From: CAYPZL01 sp964415045
GTDB lineage: Bacteria > Planctomycetota > Phycisphaerae > Sedimentisphaerales > Anaerobacaceae
Reading direction: 5' to 3'
Assembly: GCA_964415045.1 (NCBI GenBank)
Contig: CAYPZL010000071.1
Location: forward strand, 1 to 25,138
DNA length: 25,138 nucleotides
The position numbers and the translations under genes were made by a program. Positions within the stretch are counted from its first letter, which is position 1. Each line of letters begins with the position of its first letter. The notes under the pieces were generated by a model that saw only the letters and a program-made list of their open reading frames with translations, made no database searches and was not told where the DNA came from. This document shows positions 24,743 through 25,138 of this stretch, piece after piece.

Positions 24743-25138
24743 TCAGGAGCCGCCGTAGAATACGAGATCATCATAGGTGCGCTTGTCGGCGCGTTTCTGC
24801 TGGTGCTCCTCGAGCTTGCCGTGGAATTCGCAATGAAAGAACCGGCTGTCGCGAATGGGGGCAGGCATCAAATCGCTTTTGTCGGCGCGGGCGGCGGCCA
24901 TATGCAGCAGGGCCAGGGGGATCTCGTCGCCGGTTCTCGCCCAGGACCGGCCGGCGCAGCGCTTTGCCCAGGCTTCGTAAAGCGATTTGAGCTCGTTGAG
25001 TTTCTCCGGATGCGTCGAGGCCAGATCGTGCAGCTCGGTTCGGTCGGCCTCCATATCGTAAAGCTCCCAGCCGCCCGGATGTTTGTGTCCTTTCGGCGCG
25101 GGTGAAAAATCTGAGTTTTTGATGGCGGTTTGGGTTTG
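24743..25138 (-). CDS. Sulfatase C-terminal part (5' end beyond the window)
   Basis: The frame is open from the right edge and stops at 24743. The visible start, HPGGWELYDMEADRTELHDL followed by HPEKLNELKSLYEAWAKR, is the standard C-terminal segment of arylsulfatases, where the chain describes the substrate-side lid and final helix. After this the sequence continues for about 70 residues (ARTGDEIPLALLHMAAARADKSD onward) that I cannot match to a usual sulfatase end, so the C-terminus may be rearranged. The catalytic Cys and metal sites lie outside the window. The remnant of a second sulfatase follows directly. Confidence 0.65.
   Translation of the reverse strand, partial: QTQTAIKNSDFSPAPKGHKHPGGWELYDMEADRTELHDLASTHPEKLNELKSLYEAWAKRCAGRSWARTGDEIPLALLHMAAARADKSDLMPAPIRDSRFFHCEFHGKLEEHQQKRADKRTYDDLVFYGGS

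Overview
This 25 kb, GC-rich window looks like a chromosomal segment of a planctomycete, most likely class Phycisphaerae. The support is indirect. It holds Tat-exported formylglycine sulfatases, a dockerin-like secreted protein, a DUF1559-type pseudopilin, an ECF-like sigma factor with a zinc-finger membrane anti-sigma, and dispersed intergenic hairpin repeats. I see no rRNA, tRNA, CRISPR array, transposase or phage gene.

Layout. 1-428 has no gene I can support. 429-3284 (minus) carries a small membrane protein, groEL, groES and a degenerate receiver-domain protein, the last preceded by a full-consensus sigma-54 promoter. 3616-5415 (plus) carries a UbiA/MenA-family prenyltransferase and a lipoprotein. 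5912-8158 (minus) is ilvB-ilvN (acetolactate synthase), ended by a clear terminator. Upstream of ilvB the whole promoter, leader RNA and 5' coding part of ilvB is present a second time (8460-8938), followed by only a truncated 74-codon ORF. 9038-11310 (plus) is the sigma factor/anti-sigma pair. 11303-15516 (minus) is a block of exported proteins: a pseudopilin, a secreted C39-peptidase-like protein with a periodic Cys-rich tail, a dockerin-like protein and a small Cys-rich protein.

15779-19666 (minus) is a putative three-gene catabolic operon read from a good promoter: D-mannonate oxidoreductase-like SDR, sulfatase, and LarA-like racemase. It is consistent with use of sulfated, uronate-containing polysaccharide. 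19881-24119 (minus) is a second putative operon: prfB with a programmed +1 frameshift, pepA, folE, and a two-domain pyruvoyl-tetrahydropterin-synthase-like protein whose first domain has lost its metal site. The right edge holds the 3' end of one sulfatase and the frameshifted remnant of another.

The best candidate for something undescribed is the tandem ilvB leader. Two diverged copies of a roughly 220-nt RNA keep the same order of helices with compensatory base changes, the same promoter spacing, and two mutually exclusive hairpins next to the ribosome-binding site. Other items worth checking are the four-finger anti-sigma, the C39-like protein with its Cys-periodic tail, a 12-6-12 bipartite repeat found in the upstream regions of two Cys-rich-protein genes, and hairpin repeats with conserved flanks but compensated stems.
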